From Lachnospira rogosae (GTDB lineage Bacteria; Bacillota; Clostridia; Lachnospirales; Lachnospiraceae), in assembly GCF_040096455.1 (NCBI RefSeq), contig NZ_JBBMER010000001.1, positions 1 through 64,000 on the forward strand: DNA of 64,000 nucleotides, written 5' to 3'. Shown piece after piece: positions 16,594 through 26,524 of this stretch. The notes beneath the pieces were generated by a model, which was not told the origin of the DNA, did no database searches, and saw only the letters and a program-made list of their open reading frames with translations. How positions within the stretch are numbered: the stretch's first letter is position 1; the number at the start of each line of letters is the position of its first letter. The translations under genes and the position numbers were made by a program.

Positions 16594-17904
16594 ATGGAAG
16601 TTAATTTAAGAGCGGTTGTACTCGACATTTTGGAAGAAATAGAGAGTAACAATGAATTTTCACATATAATAATCAACAATGCACTTTTAAAGTACCAGTA
16701 TCTTGATAAGAGTAAAAGATCATTTATCAATAAGCTGTCTTTAGGCATTATAGAGAGCCAGATAGAATTAGATTATATTATTAACAAGTATTCAAAGACA
16801 CCAGTTAAGAAGATGAAGCCTGTTATAAGAAGAATTGTAAGAATGGGTGTATATCAGATAATATATATGGATAATGTGCCTGACAGTGCAGCTTGTAATG
16901 AGGCTGTCAAGCTTGCTGTAAAGAGGGGATTTGCGGGGCTTAAGGGTTTTGTTAATGGTGTGTTAAGAAATATATCACGCAATAAAGACAATATTGAATA
17001 TCCAGATTATAATAAAAGTCCATATGAATATCTGTCTGTTAAGTATTCTATGCCAATGTGGATAATTGAGCTGTGGTCAGGGCAGATGTCAATAGATACT
17101 GTTAAATCCGTGCTTGAGGGTATGAAGTGTGAGAAGAAGACATATATAAGATGTAATACATCAAAGGCTTCCAGGGAACAGATTAAAGAACTTCTTCAGC
17201 GTGAGAATGTGACAGTAAAAGAAGTAGAGAATATACCATATGCGTATGAGATATCCGATTATGATTATATCGCAGGGCTTAAAAGCTTTCAGGATGGTAT
17301 GTATCAGATTCAGGATATCAGCTCAATGCTTGCAGGTGAATACACAGCACCAAAAGCGGGAGATACAATAGTTGACGTATGCGGTGCACCGGGCGGAAAG
17401 TCAATTAATGCCGCACTTAAGATGTCAGAACAGGGGGATTGCGGCAGGGTAATCGCCAGAGATTTGTCAGATTACAAGGTTGCACTTATTGATGAGAATA
17501 TTAAGAGGCTTAATATCACTAATATACAGACACAGGTATATGATGCACTTGATTGTGATGAAAGTCTGATTAATAAAGCTGATATTGTTATAGCTGACCT
17601 TCCTTGTTCAGGTCTTGGGATAATAGGAAGAAAGCCGGATATAAAATATAATGCTTCGCCTGAAAAATTGCAGTCACTTGTAGATCTTCAAAGAGATATT
17701 TTAAAGGTCGTATCACGCTATGTTAAGAGTGGTGGAGTGTTAATGTATAGTACTTGTACAATTAACAGGGCAGAAAATGAGGATAATGCCGACTGGATAT
17801 GTAAAGAATCAGGCTTTACGAAAGACGGAGAGTATCATCAGCTGCTTCCTGCCAATAATTCAGGAATGGACGGATTCTTTGTCGCTCGTCTTATTAAGAG
17901 TTAA
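16594..17904 (+). CDS. rsmB: 16S rRNA (cytosine-967-C5) methyltransferase
   Basis: This 436-residue protein has an N-terminal NusB-like RNA-binding domain (about 1-140) and a C-terminal Rossmann methyltransferase. The SAM motif is VDVCGAPGGKS (about 264-274). The two catalytic cysteines of m5C enzymes are in ADLPCSGLG and MYSTCTINRAENED. It has the usual position after fmt in Firmicutes. A short gap (56 bases) separates it from rlmN. Confidence 0.94.
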   Translation: MEVNLRAVVLDILEEIESNNEFSHIIINNALLKYQYLDKSKRSFINKLSLGIIESQIELDYIINKYSKTPVKKMKPVIRRIVRMGVYQIIYMDNVPDSAACNEAVKLAVKRGFAGLKGFVNGVLRNISRNKDNIEYPDYNKSPYEYLSVKYSMPMWIIELWSGQMSIDTVKSVLEGMKCEKKTYIRCNTSKASREQIKELLQRENVTVKEVENIPYAYEISDYDYIAGLKSFQDGMYQIQDISSMLAGEYTAPKAGDTIVDVCGAPGGKSINAALKMSEQGDCGRVIARDLSDYKVALIDENIKRLNITNIQTQVYDALDCDESLINKADIVIADLPCSGLGIIGRKPDIKYNASPEKLQSLVDLQRDILKVVSRYVKSGGVLMYSTCTINRAENEDNADWICKESGFTKDGEYHQLLPANNSGMDGFFVARLIKS

Positions 17905-17960
17905 ACAGGGGAATGTAAATATATTTAAGAAATAACAGATAAATGGAATGGAGTATGGTT

Positions 17961-19010
17961 ATGCCGCATAAGACTGATATAAAATCATTGAATTACAATG
18001 AACTTGTACAATATGTTGAGAGTATTAATGAAAAGAAATTCAGAGCTGCCCAGTTATATTCGTGGATGCACGAGAAACTGGCAGAAAGTTATGATGAGAT
18101 GACCAATATTTCCGATAAGCTTAAGAATACTTTAAAGGAAGATACCTTGTATACAAGTCTTAAGATTGTAAAAATGCAGGAGTCAAGGATAGACGGCACT
18201 AGAAAGTACCTTTTTGAGCTTTATGACGGCAATCTTATAGAAAGTGTATTTATGAAGTATCATCACGGCAATTCGGTATGTATTTCATCACAGGTGGGCT
18301 GTAAAATGGGCTGTCGTTTCTGTGCATCAACTCTTAATGGATGTGTAAGAAATCTTTTACCATCAGAAATGCTTGACCAGATATACAGAATAAGCAGGGA
18401 TACTAATGAGAGAGTAAGCAATGTTGTTATAATGGGTTCTGGTGAGCCTATGGATAATTACGATAATGTTATTAAATTCATAGAACTGCTTAACAGTGAA
18501 AGAGGACTTAATATAAGCCAGAGAAATATAACAGTATCAACCTGTGGAATTGTGCCTAAGATAAAAGAACTGGCAGATCTTAAGTTACAGATAACACTTG
18601 CAATATCGCTTCACGCACCTAATGATGAGTTAAGAAAGACTATGATGCCTATTGCTAATAAATACAGCATAGCAGAGATTATGGATGCGTGCAGGTATTA
18701 TCTTGATAAGACAGGACGAAGAATATCATTTGAATATAGTCTGGTTAAGGGCGTTAATGATACTAAAGAATGTGCCAATGAGCTTATAGAGCTTGTAAAA
18801 GGGCTTAACTGTCATATTAATCTGATACCGGTTAATCCGATTAAGGAAAGAGATTATGAGCAGTCAGAGAAGAATTCTATAAAGAATTTTAGGGATATGC
18901 TTGAAAGAAAAGGAATTAATGCGACTGTCAGACGTGAGATGGGGCGCGATATAGACGGTGCCTGTGGACAGTTGAGGCAGAATCATATAGATGAGAATTC
19001 TGCCATATAG
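17961..19010 (+). CDS. rlmN: Dual-specificity RNA methyltransferase RlmN
   Basis: This radical-SAM enzyme methylates C2 of A2503 in 23S rRNA and A37 in some tRNAs. The cluster motif CKMGCRFCAS (CxxxCxxC) and the family's STCGIVPKI and GVNDTKECA segments are present. The two catalytic Cys of the ping-pong mechanism are expected in VCISSQVGC and near the C-terminus (GACGQL). An in-frame ATG lies at 17943, but GGAG (17950-17953) is best spaced from ATG 17961, giving 349 residues beginning MPHKTDIKSL. Confidence 0.93.
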   Translation: MPHKTDIKSLNYNELVQYVESINEKKFRAAQLYSWMHEKLAESYDEMTNISDKLKNTLKEDTLYTSLKIVKMQESRIDGTRKYLFELYDGNLIESVFMKYHHGNSVCISSQVGCKMGCRFCASTLNGCVRNLLPSEMLDQIYRISRDTNERVSNVVIMGSGEPMDNYDNVIKFIELLNSERGLNISQRNITVSTCGIVPKIKELADLKLQITLAISLHAPNDELRKTMMPIANKYSIAEIMDACRYYLDKTGRRISFEYSLVKGVNDTKECANELIELVKGLNCHINLIPVNPIKERDYEQSEKNSIKNFRDMLERKGINATVRREMGRDIDGACGQLRQNHIDENSAI

Positions 19011-19136
19011 AGCCAGCTGCATAAAAAGTGGCTGAAATATGTCGCATTTTTATAGCTGGTATGATAATATATATTGATATGGGATACTATTCATTAATAG
19101 TAAAACTGATACATTAAAGAATGGATGGAGAATGAA

Positions 19137-19856
19137 ATGAACGCATTTGCAACAACAGATGTAGGAATTGAAAGAAATGTCAATCAGGACTATGTCTATG
19201 CAAAGCTTGATGATATAGGGTGTCTGCCTAATCTGTTTATTGTGGCAGACGGTATGGGAGGACATAAAGCTGGTGACACAGCGTCAAGATATACAGTTGA
19301 AACGCTTGTTGAATTATTAAAAGAGTCAGAAGGCAAAGATCCTTTAGCAACAATAGATAATAACATTAAGCTTGTCAACACACTGCTTCTTAGAAAGGCA
19401 GGCGAGTCGGAAGAATATAATGGAATGGGAACTACATTAGTGGTAGCCAGCATATTTGACAATACTTTAAGAGTAGCCAATGTGGGTGACAGCAGATTGT
19501 ATGTAATCGGAGAAGATATAATCCAGATTACAAGAGACCATTCGTGGGTGGAAGAAATGGTACAGCGGGGCGAAATTGACAGAAAAGCTGCAAGAACCCA
19601 TGAGAAAAAGAATGTTATCACAAGGGCAATAGGTGGCTATGACACCGTCGAAGCCGAGATGTTTTCAGTTGATCTTAAAAAGGAAGATATGATACTTATG
19701 TGTTCTGATGGATTGACTAATATGTTAGAAGACCAGGAGATATTTCATATAATAAAGAGCAGCCACGATATCAGGGAAGCCGCAGAAAGGCTTGTAAGCA
19801 GGGCCAATGATAATGGTGGCAGAGATAACATATCAGTGATTTTAATTGAACCATAG
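19137..19856 (+). CDS. prpC: PP2C-type Ser/Thr protein phosphatase
   Basis: This metal-dependent phosphatase has about 239 residues and the metal-binding Asp motifs NQD, VADGMGGHKAGD and MCSDGLTNML, plus the C-terminal GGRDNISVILIEP. ATG 19137 is favoured over 19125 because GGAG (19127-19130) lies in front of it. Its end meets the kinase gene, as in other Firmicute prpC-prkC pairs, and it is expected to reverse phosphorylation by that kinase. Confidence 0.93.
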   Translation: MNAFATTDVGIERNVNQDYVYAKLDDIGCLPNLFIVADGMGGHKAGDTASRYTVETLVELLKESEGKDPLATIDNNIKLVNTLLLRKAGESEEYNGMGTTLVVASIFDNTLRVANVGDSRLYVIGEDIIQITRDHSWVEEMVQRGEIDRKAARTHEKKNVITRAIGGYDTVEAEMFSVDLKKEDMILMCSDGLTNMLEDQEIFHIIKSSHDIREAAERLVSRANDNGGRDNISVILIEP

Positions 19857-19872
19857 GCAGAGAGGTAATTTA

Positions 19873-21867
19873 ATGATGTTAAGAGAAGGAATGTTTTTAG
19901 CTGACAGATATGAGATAATTGAACAGATTGGTACAGGCGGAATGGCAGATGTATACAAAGCCAAATGCCACAAGCTTAACAGATATGTTGCAATTAAAGT
20001 TATGAAGTCAGAATTTAGCCAGGATAAGACATTTGTAAGCAAATTCTGGGCTGAGGCCCAGTCAGCTGCCGGACTTACTAATCCTAATGTTGTAAATGTG
20101 TATGATGTCGGTGTTGAGAATGGCATATATTACATAGTTATGGAACTTGTTGAGGGAGTTACCCTTAAGAAGTATATTGAAAAGAGAGGCAAACTTCCAT
20201 ATAAAGAGGCTGTAAGCATTGCTATACAGGTAGCTAATGGTATGGATGCAGCTCATAAACATAATATTGTCCATAGGGATATTAAGCCACAGAATATAAT
20301 TATATCTAAAGAGGGCAAGGTTAAGGTTACTGATTTCGGTATTGCCAAGGTAGCTTCAACAGCAACAATTAATACATCAGCTTCTATGGGGTCTGTACAT
20401 TATATATCACCAGAACAGGCAAGAGGCGGCTATTCGGATGAGAGAAGTGATATATATTCACTTGGTATTACATTATTTGAAATGCTCACTGGAACAGTTC
20501 CATTTGACGGAGATACAGCAGTATCAGTAGCTGTACAGCATATTCAGGATACAATACCAGCACCATCTCAGCTTGTTGAGGGAATACCAGTAAGTGTTGA
20601 TAAGATAGTTCTTAAATGTACACAGAAGAAGACAGACAGGCGTTATCAGTCTGCCTATGACCTTATAGTAGATTTAAAGAAGTCACTTGTTATGCCGGAG
20701 GACGATTTTGTAAAGCTTGCTCCTATGTATGACACATCAGTTAATGATAACTATGCACAGACTGATTCAGATGATGAGGATATAGATGAGCAGGAAGAAG
20801 ATGACGGCTTATTAGGTGAGGATACATTTGCAGATATTGATGATAATATAGATGAGGAAGAAGATGATAACGATATTGATGATGAGAGTAATGATAAGTT
20901 AGAGCTTATTATGAAATGTATCGGTATAGGAATTGCAGTTATAATTCTTATTATCACAATATTTGTTGTTGTAAAGCTTATAGGAAGCGGCAAGAGTTCA
21001 TCTAACAATAACAGTCAGGCTTCTAATCAGGTTACAACTGCTGTGTCTGGCAATTCAAAGGCATCAGATATGGTTACAGTACCAGATGTAGTTGGAATGA
21101 CTAAGGACGATGCAATAAGTGCACTTAATAAAGTTGGTCTTGGCTATAAAGCCGTGACACAGAGTTCAGATACAGTTGCAGAGAACAGTGTAATAAACCA
21201 GGGCAATGTAGGTGGTTCTAAGGTTGAGAAGAACTCACAGATTGTTCTTACAATAAGCAGTGGCAGGGAAACTAAGAATGTCACAGTTCCTAATGTAAAG
21301 GGTAAGACAGAAGAAGAAGCAAAAGAGCTTATTGAAAATGATAATCTTGTCGTTTCTGTTGATTATGTATACAGCAGTACAGTAGAAGCCGGAAAGGTTG
21401 TTAAATACAGCCCATCTGGAACAGTAACAGAAGGTACAACAGTTACAATAGAAGTAAGCCGTGGAAAGCAGGTAACTAAAGCCACAGTTCCTAATGTAAT
21501 AGGAATGACAGAAAGCCTTGCCAATCAGTCTATCGAGGCAGCCGGGCTTAAGGTATCAGTAAAATATGAGACTTCATCTAAGGCATCATATGGTACTGTT
21601 ACTTCACAGACACCTTACTCTGGTGGTGACACTGTAGAGTCTGGAACAACTATAACTATATATGTAAGCCACTATACAAGCTCAACAACTTCTACTACAG
21701 CATCAGGTTCAGGCAGCAGTAATAGTAACAGCAATAACAACAGTAACGGCAATAGCAATAGTAACGGCAATAATAGTGGTTCTAACACATCGGGCAATAG
21801 CAGTGGAAGCAATACATCAAGTGGCAATGGCAGTTCTAATACAGGAACGGGCAATACAAGCAATTAG
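19873..21867 (+). CDS. prkC: PASTA-domain Ser/Thr protein kinase
   Basis: This transmembrane kinase of about 664 residues senses peptidoglycan fragments or lipid II. Residues about 10-265 form the Hanks-type kinase (IGTGGMADVYKA loop, VAIKVM Lys, HRDIKPQNI, DFGIAK, HYISPEQARGG). An acidic linker rich in Asp/Glu follows (about 285-345), then one membrane helix (about 346-370). Three PASTA repeats start at VPDVVGMTKDDA, VPNVKGKTEEEA and VPNVIGMTESLA. The last about 60 residues are a Ser/Asn/Gly low-complexity tail. ATG 19873 follows AGAGG; the longer start at 19846 would overlap the phosphatase gene. Confidence 0.94.
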   Translation: MMLREGMFLADRYEIIEQIGTGGMADVYKAKCHKLNRYVAIKVMKSEFSQDKTFVSKFWAEAQSAAGLTNPNVVNVYDVGVENGIYYIVMELVEGVTLKKYIEKRGKLPYKEAVSIAIQVANGMDAAHKHNIVHRDIKPQNIIISKEGKVKVTDFGIAKVASTATINTSASMGSVHYISPEQARGGYSDERSDIYSLGITLFEMLTGTVPFDGDTAVSVAVQHIQDTIPAPSQLVEGIPVSVDKIVLKCTQKKTDRRYQSAYDLIVDLKKSLVMPEDDFVKLAPMYDTSVNDNYAQTDSDDEDIDEQEEDDGLLGEDTFADIDDNIDEEEDDNDIDDESNDKLELIMKCIGIGIAVIILIITIFVVVKLIGSGKSSSNNNSQASNQVTTAVSGNSKASDMVTVPDVVGMTKDDAISALNKVGLGYKAVTQSSDTVAENSVINQGNVGGSKVEKNSQIVLTISSGRETKNVTVPNVKGKTEEEAKELIENDNLVVSVDYVYSSTVEAGKVVKYSPSGTVTEGTTVTIEVSRGKQVTKATVPNVIGMTESLANQSIEAAGLKVSVKYETSSKASYGTVTSQTPYSGGDTVESGTTITIYVSHYTSSTTSTTASGSGSSNSNSNNNSNGNSNSNGNNSGSNTSGNSSGSNTSSGNGSSNTGTGNTSN

Positions 21868-21882
21868 AGTATAGGAAGTCTT

Positions 21883-22758
21883 ATGCAGGGAAAGATAATA
21901 AAGGGAATTGCAGGATTTTATTATGTCCATATAGAATCCTGTGGTATATATGAATGTAAGGCAAAAGGAATATTCAGGAATAAAAAGATAAAGCCGCTTG
22001 TCGGGGATAATGTTATTATAGATATAATAGATAACGATAAGATGACAGGTAATATCATACAGATACTTCCAAGAAAGAATGAGCTTATAAGACCAGCTTC
22101 TGCGAATATAGATCAGGCTATGGTAATATTTGCTGTAAAATCACCAGAACCTAATTATAATCTTTTGGACAGATTTATAATGATGATGGATTATCAGAAT
22201 GTGCCTACAGTTGTAGTGTTTAACAAAATAGATCTGGCAGAAGATGACACATTAGAAGAGCTTTCTGACATATATGAAAAATGTGGCTGTAAAGTCATAT
22301 TTATAAGTACTTATGATAATAAAGGAATAGACATAGTTCTTAAGACACTTGAGAAAAAGACGACAATATTAGCTGGACCATCAGGTGTTGGCAAGTCGTC
22401 ACTTACCAATCTTATACTTCCGCAGGAAGTGAGTGCAACTGGTGATGTGAGCAGGATTGGAAGAGGAAGGCATACAACAAGACATTCGGAGATATTTAAT
22501 GTGAGCGATGCTACATATATATGCGACACGCCGGGCTTTACATCTCTTAATATTCCAGAACTTGAAAAGGAACAGATAAGATTTTATTTTGAGGAATTCA
22601 GTGAATATGAAGGGCAGTGCAGATTTAATGGCTGTGTTCATATTAATGAGCCTGACTGCAGGGTTAAGGAAGCGGTTGAGGCAGGATTAATAAGCAGAAG
22701 ACGTTATACAAGTTATGTAGAGATATATGACGAGGTAAAGAACAAGAAGAAATATTAA
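21883..22758 (+). CDS. rsgA: Small ribosomal subunit biogenesis GTPase RsgA
   Basis: This 291-residue circularly permuted GTPase matures the 30S subunit. An N-terminal OB fold is followed by the G motifs in permuted order: G4 FNKID (about 109-113), G1 GPSGVGKSSL (about 165-174) and G3 DTPGF. A C-terminal zinc site reads CRFNGCVHINEPDC. The start ATG is 15 bases after the kinase stop, with GGAAG ahead. Its place after prkC is conserved in Firmicutes. Confidence 0.95.
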   Translation: MQGKIIKGIAGFYYVHIESCGIYECKAKGIFRNKKIKPLVGDNVIIDIIDNDKMTGNIIQILPRKNELIRPASANIDQAMVIFAVKSPEPNYNLLDRFIMMMDYQNVPTVVVFNKIDLAEDDTLEELSDIYEKCGCKVIFISTYDNKGIDIVLKTLEKKTTILAGPSGVGKSSLTNLILPQEVSATGDVSRIGRGRHTTRHSEIFNVSDATYICDTPGFTSLNIPELEKEQIRFYFEEFSEYEGQCRFNGCVHINEPDCRVKEAVEAGLISRRRYTSYVEIYDEVKNKKKY

Positions 22759-22845
22759 TTATAGATTAGCGATAATTGATTATCTATATGCCAGGGCTGG
22801 CTGTATAGGTTAAATAATATTAATTACACAGAAATGAGGAATATA

Positions 22846-23505
22846 ATGACTATATTATCACCTTCAATATTATCAGCAGATTTTAAAAATCTTGAGAAAG
22901 ATATTAAAGCAATTGATGAAGCAGGAGCAGAGTATATACATATTGATGTCATGGACGGCAGGTTTGTTCCAAGCATTTCCTATGGTATGCCTGTTATCAA
23001 ATCAATAAGAAGCTGTACAAGCAGAGTATTTGATGTTCATCTTATGATCGAAGAACCAATCCGTTATATAGAAGAATTTGTAAAATGTGGTGCGGATATA
23101 ATAACTGTCCACGTTGAGGCGTGCGAAGATGTTGTTGCCACAATTGAAAAGATACGGGAATGTGGTGTCAAAGCAGCTATTACACTTAATCCAGAGACAC
23201 CAGTAAAGGCTATTGAGCCTTATCTTTCATTGGTGGATATGGTGCTTGTTATGAGCGTTCATCCTGGCTTTGGCGGACAGAAGTTCATACCGGAGTCATT
23301 AGAAAAGGTTAAGCAGATTAAAGCAAAGCTTATAGAAAAAGGTCTTGATAACGTAGATATTGAGATAGATGGTGGAATTAATATAGAAAATCTCGTATCA
23401 GTGCTTGAAGCTGGAGCTAATGTAATAGTTGCAGGTTCGGCTGTGTTTAAGAATGATGCAGGAGCTAATGTTAAGAGATTTAAGGAGATAATGAGCACAT
23501 ATTAA
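22846..23505 (+). CDS. rpe: Ribulose-phosphate 3-epimerase
   Basis: This 219-residue TIM-barrel enzyme interconverts ribulose 5-phosphate and xylulose 5-phosphate. The signatures are LSPSILSADF, HIDVMDGRFVPSIS, DVHLMIEEP, VMSVHPGFGGQKF and EIDGGI. ATG 22846 follows GAGGA and gives the normal N-terminus; the in-frame ATG at 22834 would include the RBS. It is the last gene of the run and is closed by a strong hairpin shared with the convergent ychF. Confidence 0.95.
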   Translation: MTILSPSILSADFKNLEKDIKAIDEAGAEYIHIDVMDGRFVPSISYGMPVIKSIRSCTSRVFDVHLMIEEPIRYIEEFVKCGADIITVHVEACEDVVATIEKIRECGVKAAITLNPETPVKAIEPYLSLVDMVLVMSVHPGFGGQKFIPESLEKVKQIKAKLIEKGLDNVDIEIDGGINIENLVSVLEAGANVIVAGSAVFKNDAGANVKRFKEIMSTY

Positions 23506-23522
23506 AATTATGTCCTGTAGAT

Positions 23523-23562
23523 AAAAAGATGGTGACACGTTAATTCGTGCCACCATCTTTTA
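23523..23562. terminator. Bidirectional terminator between rpe and ychF
   Basis: AAAAAGATGGTG and CACCATCTTTT form the outer arms, with CACG/CGTG inside and a TTAATT loop. A-run and T-run flanks on the two sides suit termination from both directions. Confidence 0.8.
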
Positions 23563-23666
23563 TATAATTCTTTGTCAGAAGTTCAGAAGTTGGAACAAAT
23601 CCTATATTATCTGACTTGTAGAACTTATATTATTATAAATATATAATTATTAATGTACTAATATTA

Positions 23667-24764
23667 TTATACGTTGAAACGGAATAATATTACATCGCCG
23701 TCTTTAACAACATAGTCTTTACCTTCCATACGTACAAGACCTTTTTCCTTGGCTTTAGTATAAGAGCCACAGTCAAGTAAATCCTTATAGTTGACAACTT
23801 CTGCTTTGATAAAGCCTCTCTCGAAATCGCTGTGGATTTTACCTGCAGCACCAGGAGCTTTAGTTCCGTTAGTTATTGTCCAGGCTCTTGTCTCTGTCTC
23901 ACCAGCAGTTAAGTAACTTATAAGACCTAATATTCTGTAGCTTGCAGCGATAAGCTTATCAAGACCAGAAGAACTAATTCCAAGGTCCTCTAAGAACATT
24001 TTCTTTTCATCATCATCAAGTTCTGAGATTTCCTGTTCAATCTGTGCACATATAACGAATACTTCGCAGTTATCCTTTTTAGAATATTCACGTACACTCT
24101 GTACATATTCATTGTTAGCACCATCATCGGCAAGGTCATCTTCTGATACATTAGCAGCGAATATAACAGGTTTGCTTGTAAGAAGATTGTATTCTCTCAT
24201 AAATGATTCTTCGTCTTCATCTTCACATTCAAAGTTCTTGGCAAGATTACCAGCCTCAAGGAACTTAAGAAGTCTTTCGATAAGGTCACATTCTTTAGCA
24301 ATGTCCTTATTATTGTAGGAAGCACGCTTCTGCTTAGCAAGACGTCTTTCAAGAACTTCCATATCAGAAAAGATTAATTCAAGGTTGATTGTCTCAATAT
24401 CTCTTACAGGGTTGACAGAACCATCAACGTGAACAATATTAGAGTCCTCAAAACATCTGACAACGTGAACGATTGCATCAACTTCTCTTATATTAGCAAG
24501 GAACTGGTTACCAAGACCTTCACCTTTAGAAGCACCCTTAACAAGACCAGCTATATCAACGAATTCGATAACGGCAGGTGTAATCTTTGCTGAATTATAA
24601 AGTGCTGCAAGCTTATCAAGTCTTTCATCTGGTACGGCAACAATTCCTACATTAGGATCTATTGTACAGAATGGATAATTGGCTGATTCTGCTCCAGCCT
24701 TAGTTAAAGAATTAAAAAGTGTACTCTTTCCAACATTAGGAAGACCAACTATTCCAAGTTTCAT
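23667..24764 (-). CDS. ychF: Obg-family ribosome-binding ATPase YchF
   Basis: This 365-residue OBG-family P-loop protein preferentially hydrolyses ATP. G1 is GLPNVGKSTLFN (residues about 6-17), switch/G3 is FVDIAGLVKGASKGEG, and the G4 position reads FAANVSED in place of NKxD, which is typical of YchF and explains ATP preference. The coiled-coil arm lies at about 130-200 and the TGS domain at the C-terminus (KGLVRMEGKDYVVKDGDVI). It stands alone on the minus strand between the murE-rpe run and the dcw cluster. Confidence 0.95.
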   Translation of the reverse strand: MKLGIVGLPNVGKSTLFNSLTKAGAESANYPFCTIDPNVGIVAVPDERLDKLAALYNSAKITPAVIEFVDIAGLVKGASKGEGLGNQFLANIREVDAIVHVVRCFEDSNIVHVDGSVNPVRDIETINLELIFSDMEVLERRLAKQKRASYNNKDIAKECDLIERLLKFLEAGNLAKNFECEDEDEESFMREYNLLTSKPVIFAANVSEDDLADDGANNEYVQSVREYSKKDNCEVFVICAQIEQEISELDDDEKKMFLEDLGISSSGLDKLIAASYRILGLISYLTAGETETRAWTITNGTKAPGAAGKIHSDFERGFIKAEVVNYKDLLDCGSYTKAKEKGLVRMEGKDYVVKDGDVILFRFNV

Positions 24765-25004
24765 ATATTCTCCTCATTTCCAACATAAATGTGTATCATA
24801 TGCAGATTTATGTTTAGTAAATATACGCAGTAACGCAACCTGTATTTTAACATATCTTTTCCTAAAGCTCAACTAATTACATACAATCAGATGGTGTGAG
24901 TGTTAAAATTACTATTTTTATGTGTATATACATATGATTGTATATTTTACGGGCATAATATAGTGCAAAAGTTTAAAAAAATTTTATAAATTAGTGGAAA
25001 ACAC

Positions 25005-25080
25005 TTGTATTTTGCACAAAATCAGTATAGAATTGTTCTCAAAGTGGAGAAAAGTGGTAGCAAGTGGTTACAAGTGGGGG
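25005..25080 (+). promoter_or_regulatory. dcw promoter with MraZ binding boxes
   Basis: The -35 TTGTAT (25005-25010) and -10 TAGAAT (25028-25033) are 17 bp apart. Directly downstream are four direct repeats at 10-bp period, each containing AGTGG (25041-25080): AAGTGGAGAA, AAGTGGTAGC, AAGTGGTTAC, AAGTGGGGGA. A further TTAGTGG lies at 24991. Tandem GTGG boxes in front of mraZ are the known MraZ operator, so autoregulation of the cluster is expected. Confidence 0.8.
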
Positions 25081-25098
25081 AAAGGAGGAACGATTGCT

Positions 25099-25536
25099 AT
25101 GTTTATGGGCGAATATGGACATACAATAGATGCCAAAGGCAGAATAATCGTTCCTGCGAAGTTCCGCGAAAGCCTTGGGGATAATTTTATTATCACTAAG
25201 GGACTTGATAACTGTTTATTTGTATACACTAATGAAGAGTGGCAGAGATTCGAGGAGAAGCTTAAGACACTGCCTCTTACTAATAAGAATGCCAGAACAT
25301 TTACAAGATTCTTTCTTGCAGGAGCAGCAGATGTCGAATTAGACAAGCAGGGAAGAATTCTTATACCATCTGTATTAAGAGAGTTTGCTTCGTTACAGAA
25401 GGATGTAGTATTTGTAGGTGTTGGAAGCAGGATAGAGATATGGAGTAAAGAAAGCTGGAATGACAGTATAAGCAATTATGATGACAATATGGACGAGGTC
25501 GCAGAGAATATGGACAGTCTGGGATTCACCATATAA
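25099..25536 (+). CDS. mraZ: Transcriptional regulator MraZ
   Basis: This 145-residue protein has two AbrB-like SpoVT/MraZ folds: YGHTIDAKGRIIVPAKFRE (N-terminal half) and DVELDKQGRILIPSVLREF (C-terminal half), with the conserved DxKGR/DKQGR motifs. The start is ATG 25099 behind AAAGGAGG; the longer frame from 24994 would run through the operator and is rejected. It is the first gene of the dcw cluster and probably represses it through the GTGG boxes. Confidence 0.95.
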   Translation: MFMGEYGHTIDAKGRIIVPAKFRESLGDNFIITKGLDNCLFVYTNEEWQRFEEKLKTLPLTNKNARTFTRFFLAGAADVELDKQGRILIPSVLREFASLQKDVVFVGVGSRIEIWSKESWNDSISNYDDNMDEVAENMDSLGFTI

Positions 25537-25572
25537 TTAATTGCTGATATAGCAGGCGGAAAGGAGATTAGT

Positions 25573-26508
25573 ATGGAGTTTAAGCATAAGTCAGTTCTTT
25601 TATATGAGACGGTAGATGAATTGAATATTAAACCCGATGGCATATATGTTGACGGAACTCTTGGCGGCGGCGGACATTCATACGAAATCGCTAAAAGACT
25701 TTCCGAGGGTGGAAGATTGATAGGAATAGATCAGGACGAAGATGCCATAAAGGCAGCAAGTAAGAGATTAGAACCATATATGGACAGGGTTACAATCGTA
25801 AGAAATAATTACTGTAATATGGACAAAGTCCTTGATGAGTTAGGAATAGATAAAGTTGATGGAATTATGCTGGATCTGGGTGTTTCATCATATCAGTTAG
25901 ATGCGGCTGACAGAGGGTTTACATATAATGTGGACACAGCACTTGATATGAGAATGGATCAAAGACAGGAGATTACAGCTAAAGATATTGTTAATGAATA
26001 CAGCGAATTTGATCTTTACAGAATAATAAGAGATTATGGTGAGGACAGGTTTGCTAAGAATATAGCTAAGCATATAGTGGCTGCAAGACAGGAAAAGCCA
26101 ATTGAGACAACATTTGAGCTTAACGATATTATAAAGGCAGCTATACCTATGAAGGTAAGGGCGACAGGTGGACATCCATCTAAGAGAACTTATCAGGCTA
26201 TAAGAATTGAACTTAATAAAGAATTGGAAGTGCTAGAGAATTCCATAGATATGATGATTGACAGGCTTAAGCCAGAAGGAAGACTTTGTATAATAACATT
26301 TCATTCTTTAGAAGACAGAATAGTAAAGACAAGGTTTAGGAATAACGAGAATCCTTGTACCTGTCCACCAAGCTTTCCTGCGTGTGTGTGCGGTAAAGTA
26401 CCGAAGGGCAGGGTGATTACAAGAAAGCCTGTAGTTCCAACAGATGAAGAGATTAATGAAAATAGCAGATCAAAGAGTTCTAAGTTAAGAGTATTTGAAA
26501 GGGTATAA
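25573..26508 (+). CDS. rsmH: 16S rRNA (cytosine-1402-N4) methyltransferase
   Basis: This 311-residue SAM-dependent enzyme has DGTLGGGGHS (SAM loop, about residues 28-37), GIMLDLGVSSYQLD and GRLCIITFHSLEDRIVK, all family hallmarks. A Cys cluster (CTCPPSFPACVC) near the C-terminus is also usual. It has an AAGGAG site and conserved dcw position after mraZ. Confidence 0.96.
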   Translation: MEFKHKSVLLYETVDELNIKPDGIYVDGTLGGGGHSYEIAKRLSEGGRLIGIDQDEDAIKAASKRLEPYMDRVTIVRNNYCNMDKVLDELGIDKVDGIMLDLGVSSYQLDAADRGFTYNVDTALDMRMDQRQEITAKDIVNEYSEFDLYRIIRDYGEDRFAKNIAKHIVAARQEKPIETTFELNDIIKAAIPMKVRATGGHPSKRTYQAIRIELNKELEVLENSIDMMIDRLKPEGRLCIITFHSLEDRIVKTRFRNNENPCTCPPSFPACVCGKVPKGRVITRKPVVPTDEEINENSRSKSSKLRVFERV

Positions 26509-26524
26509 TGGGAGGTAGTGTAAA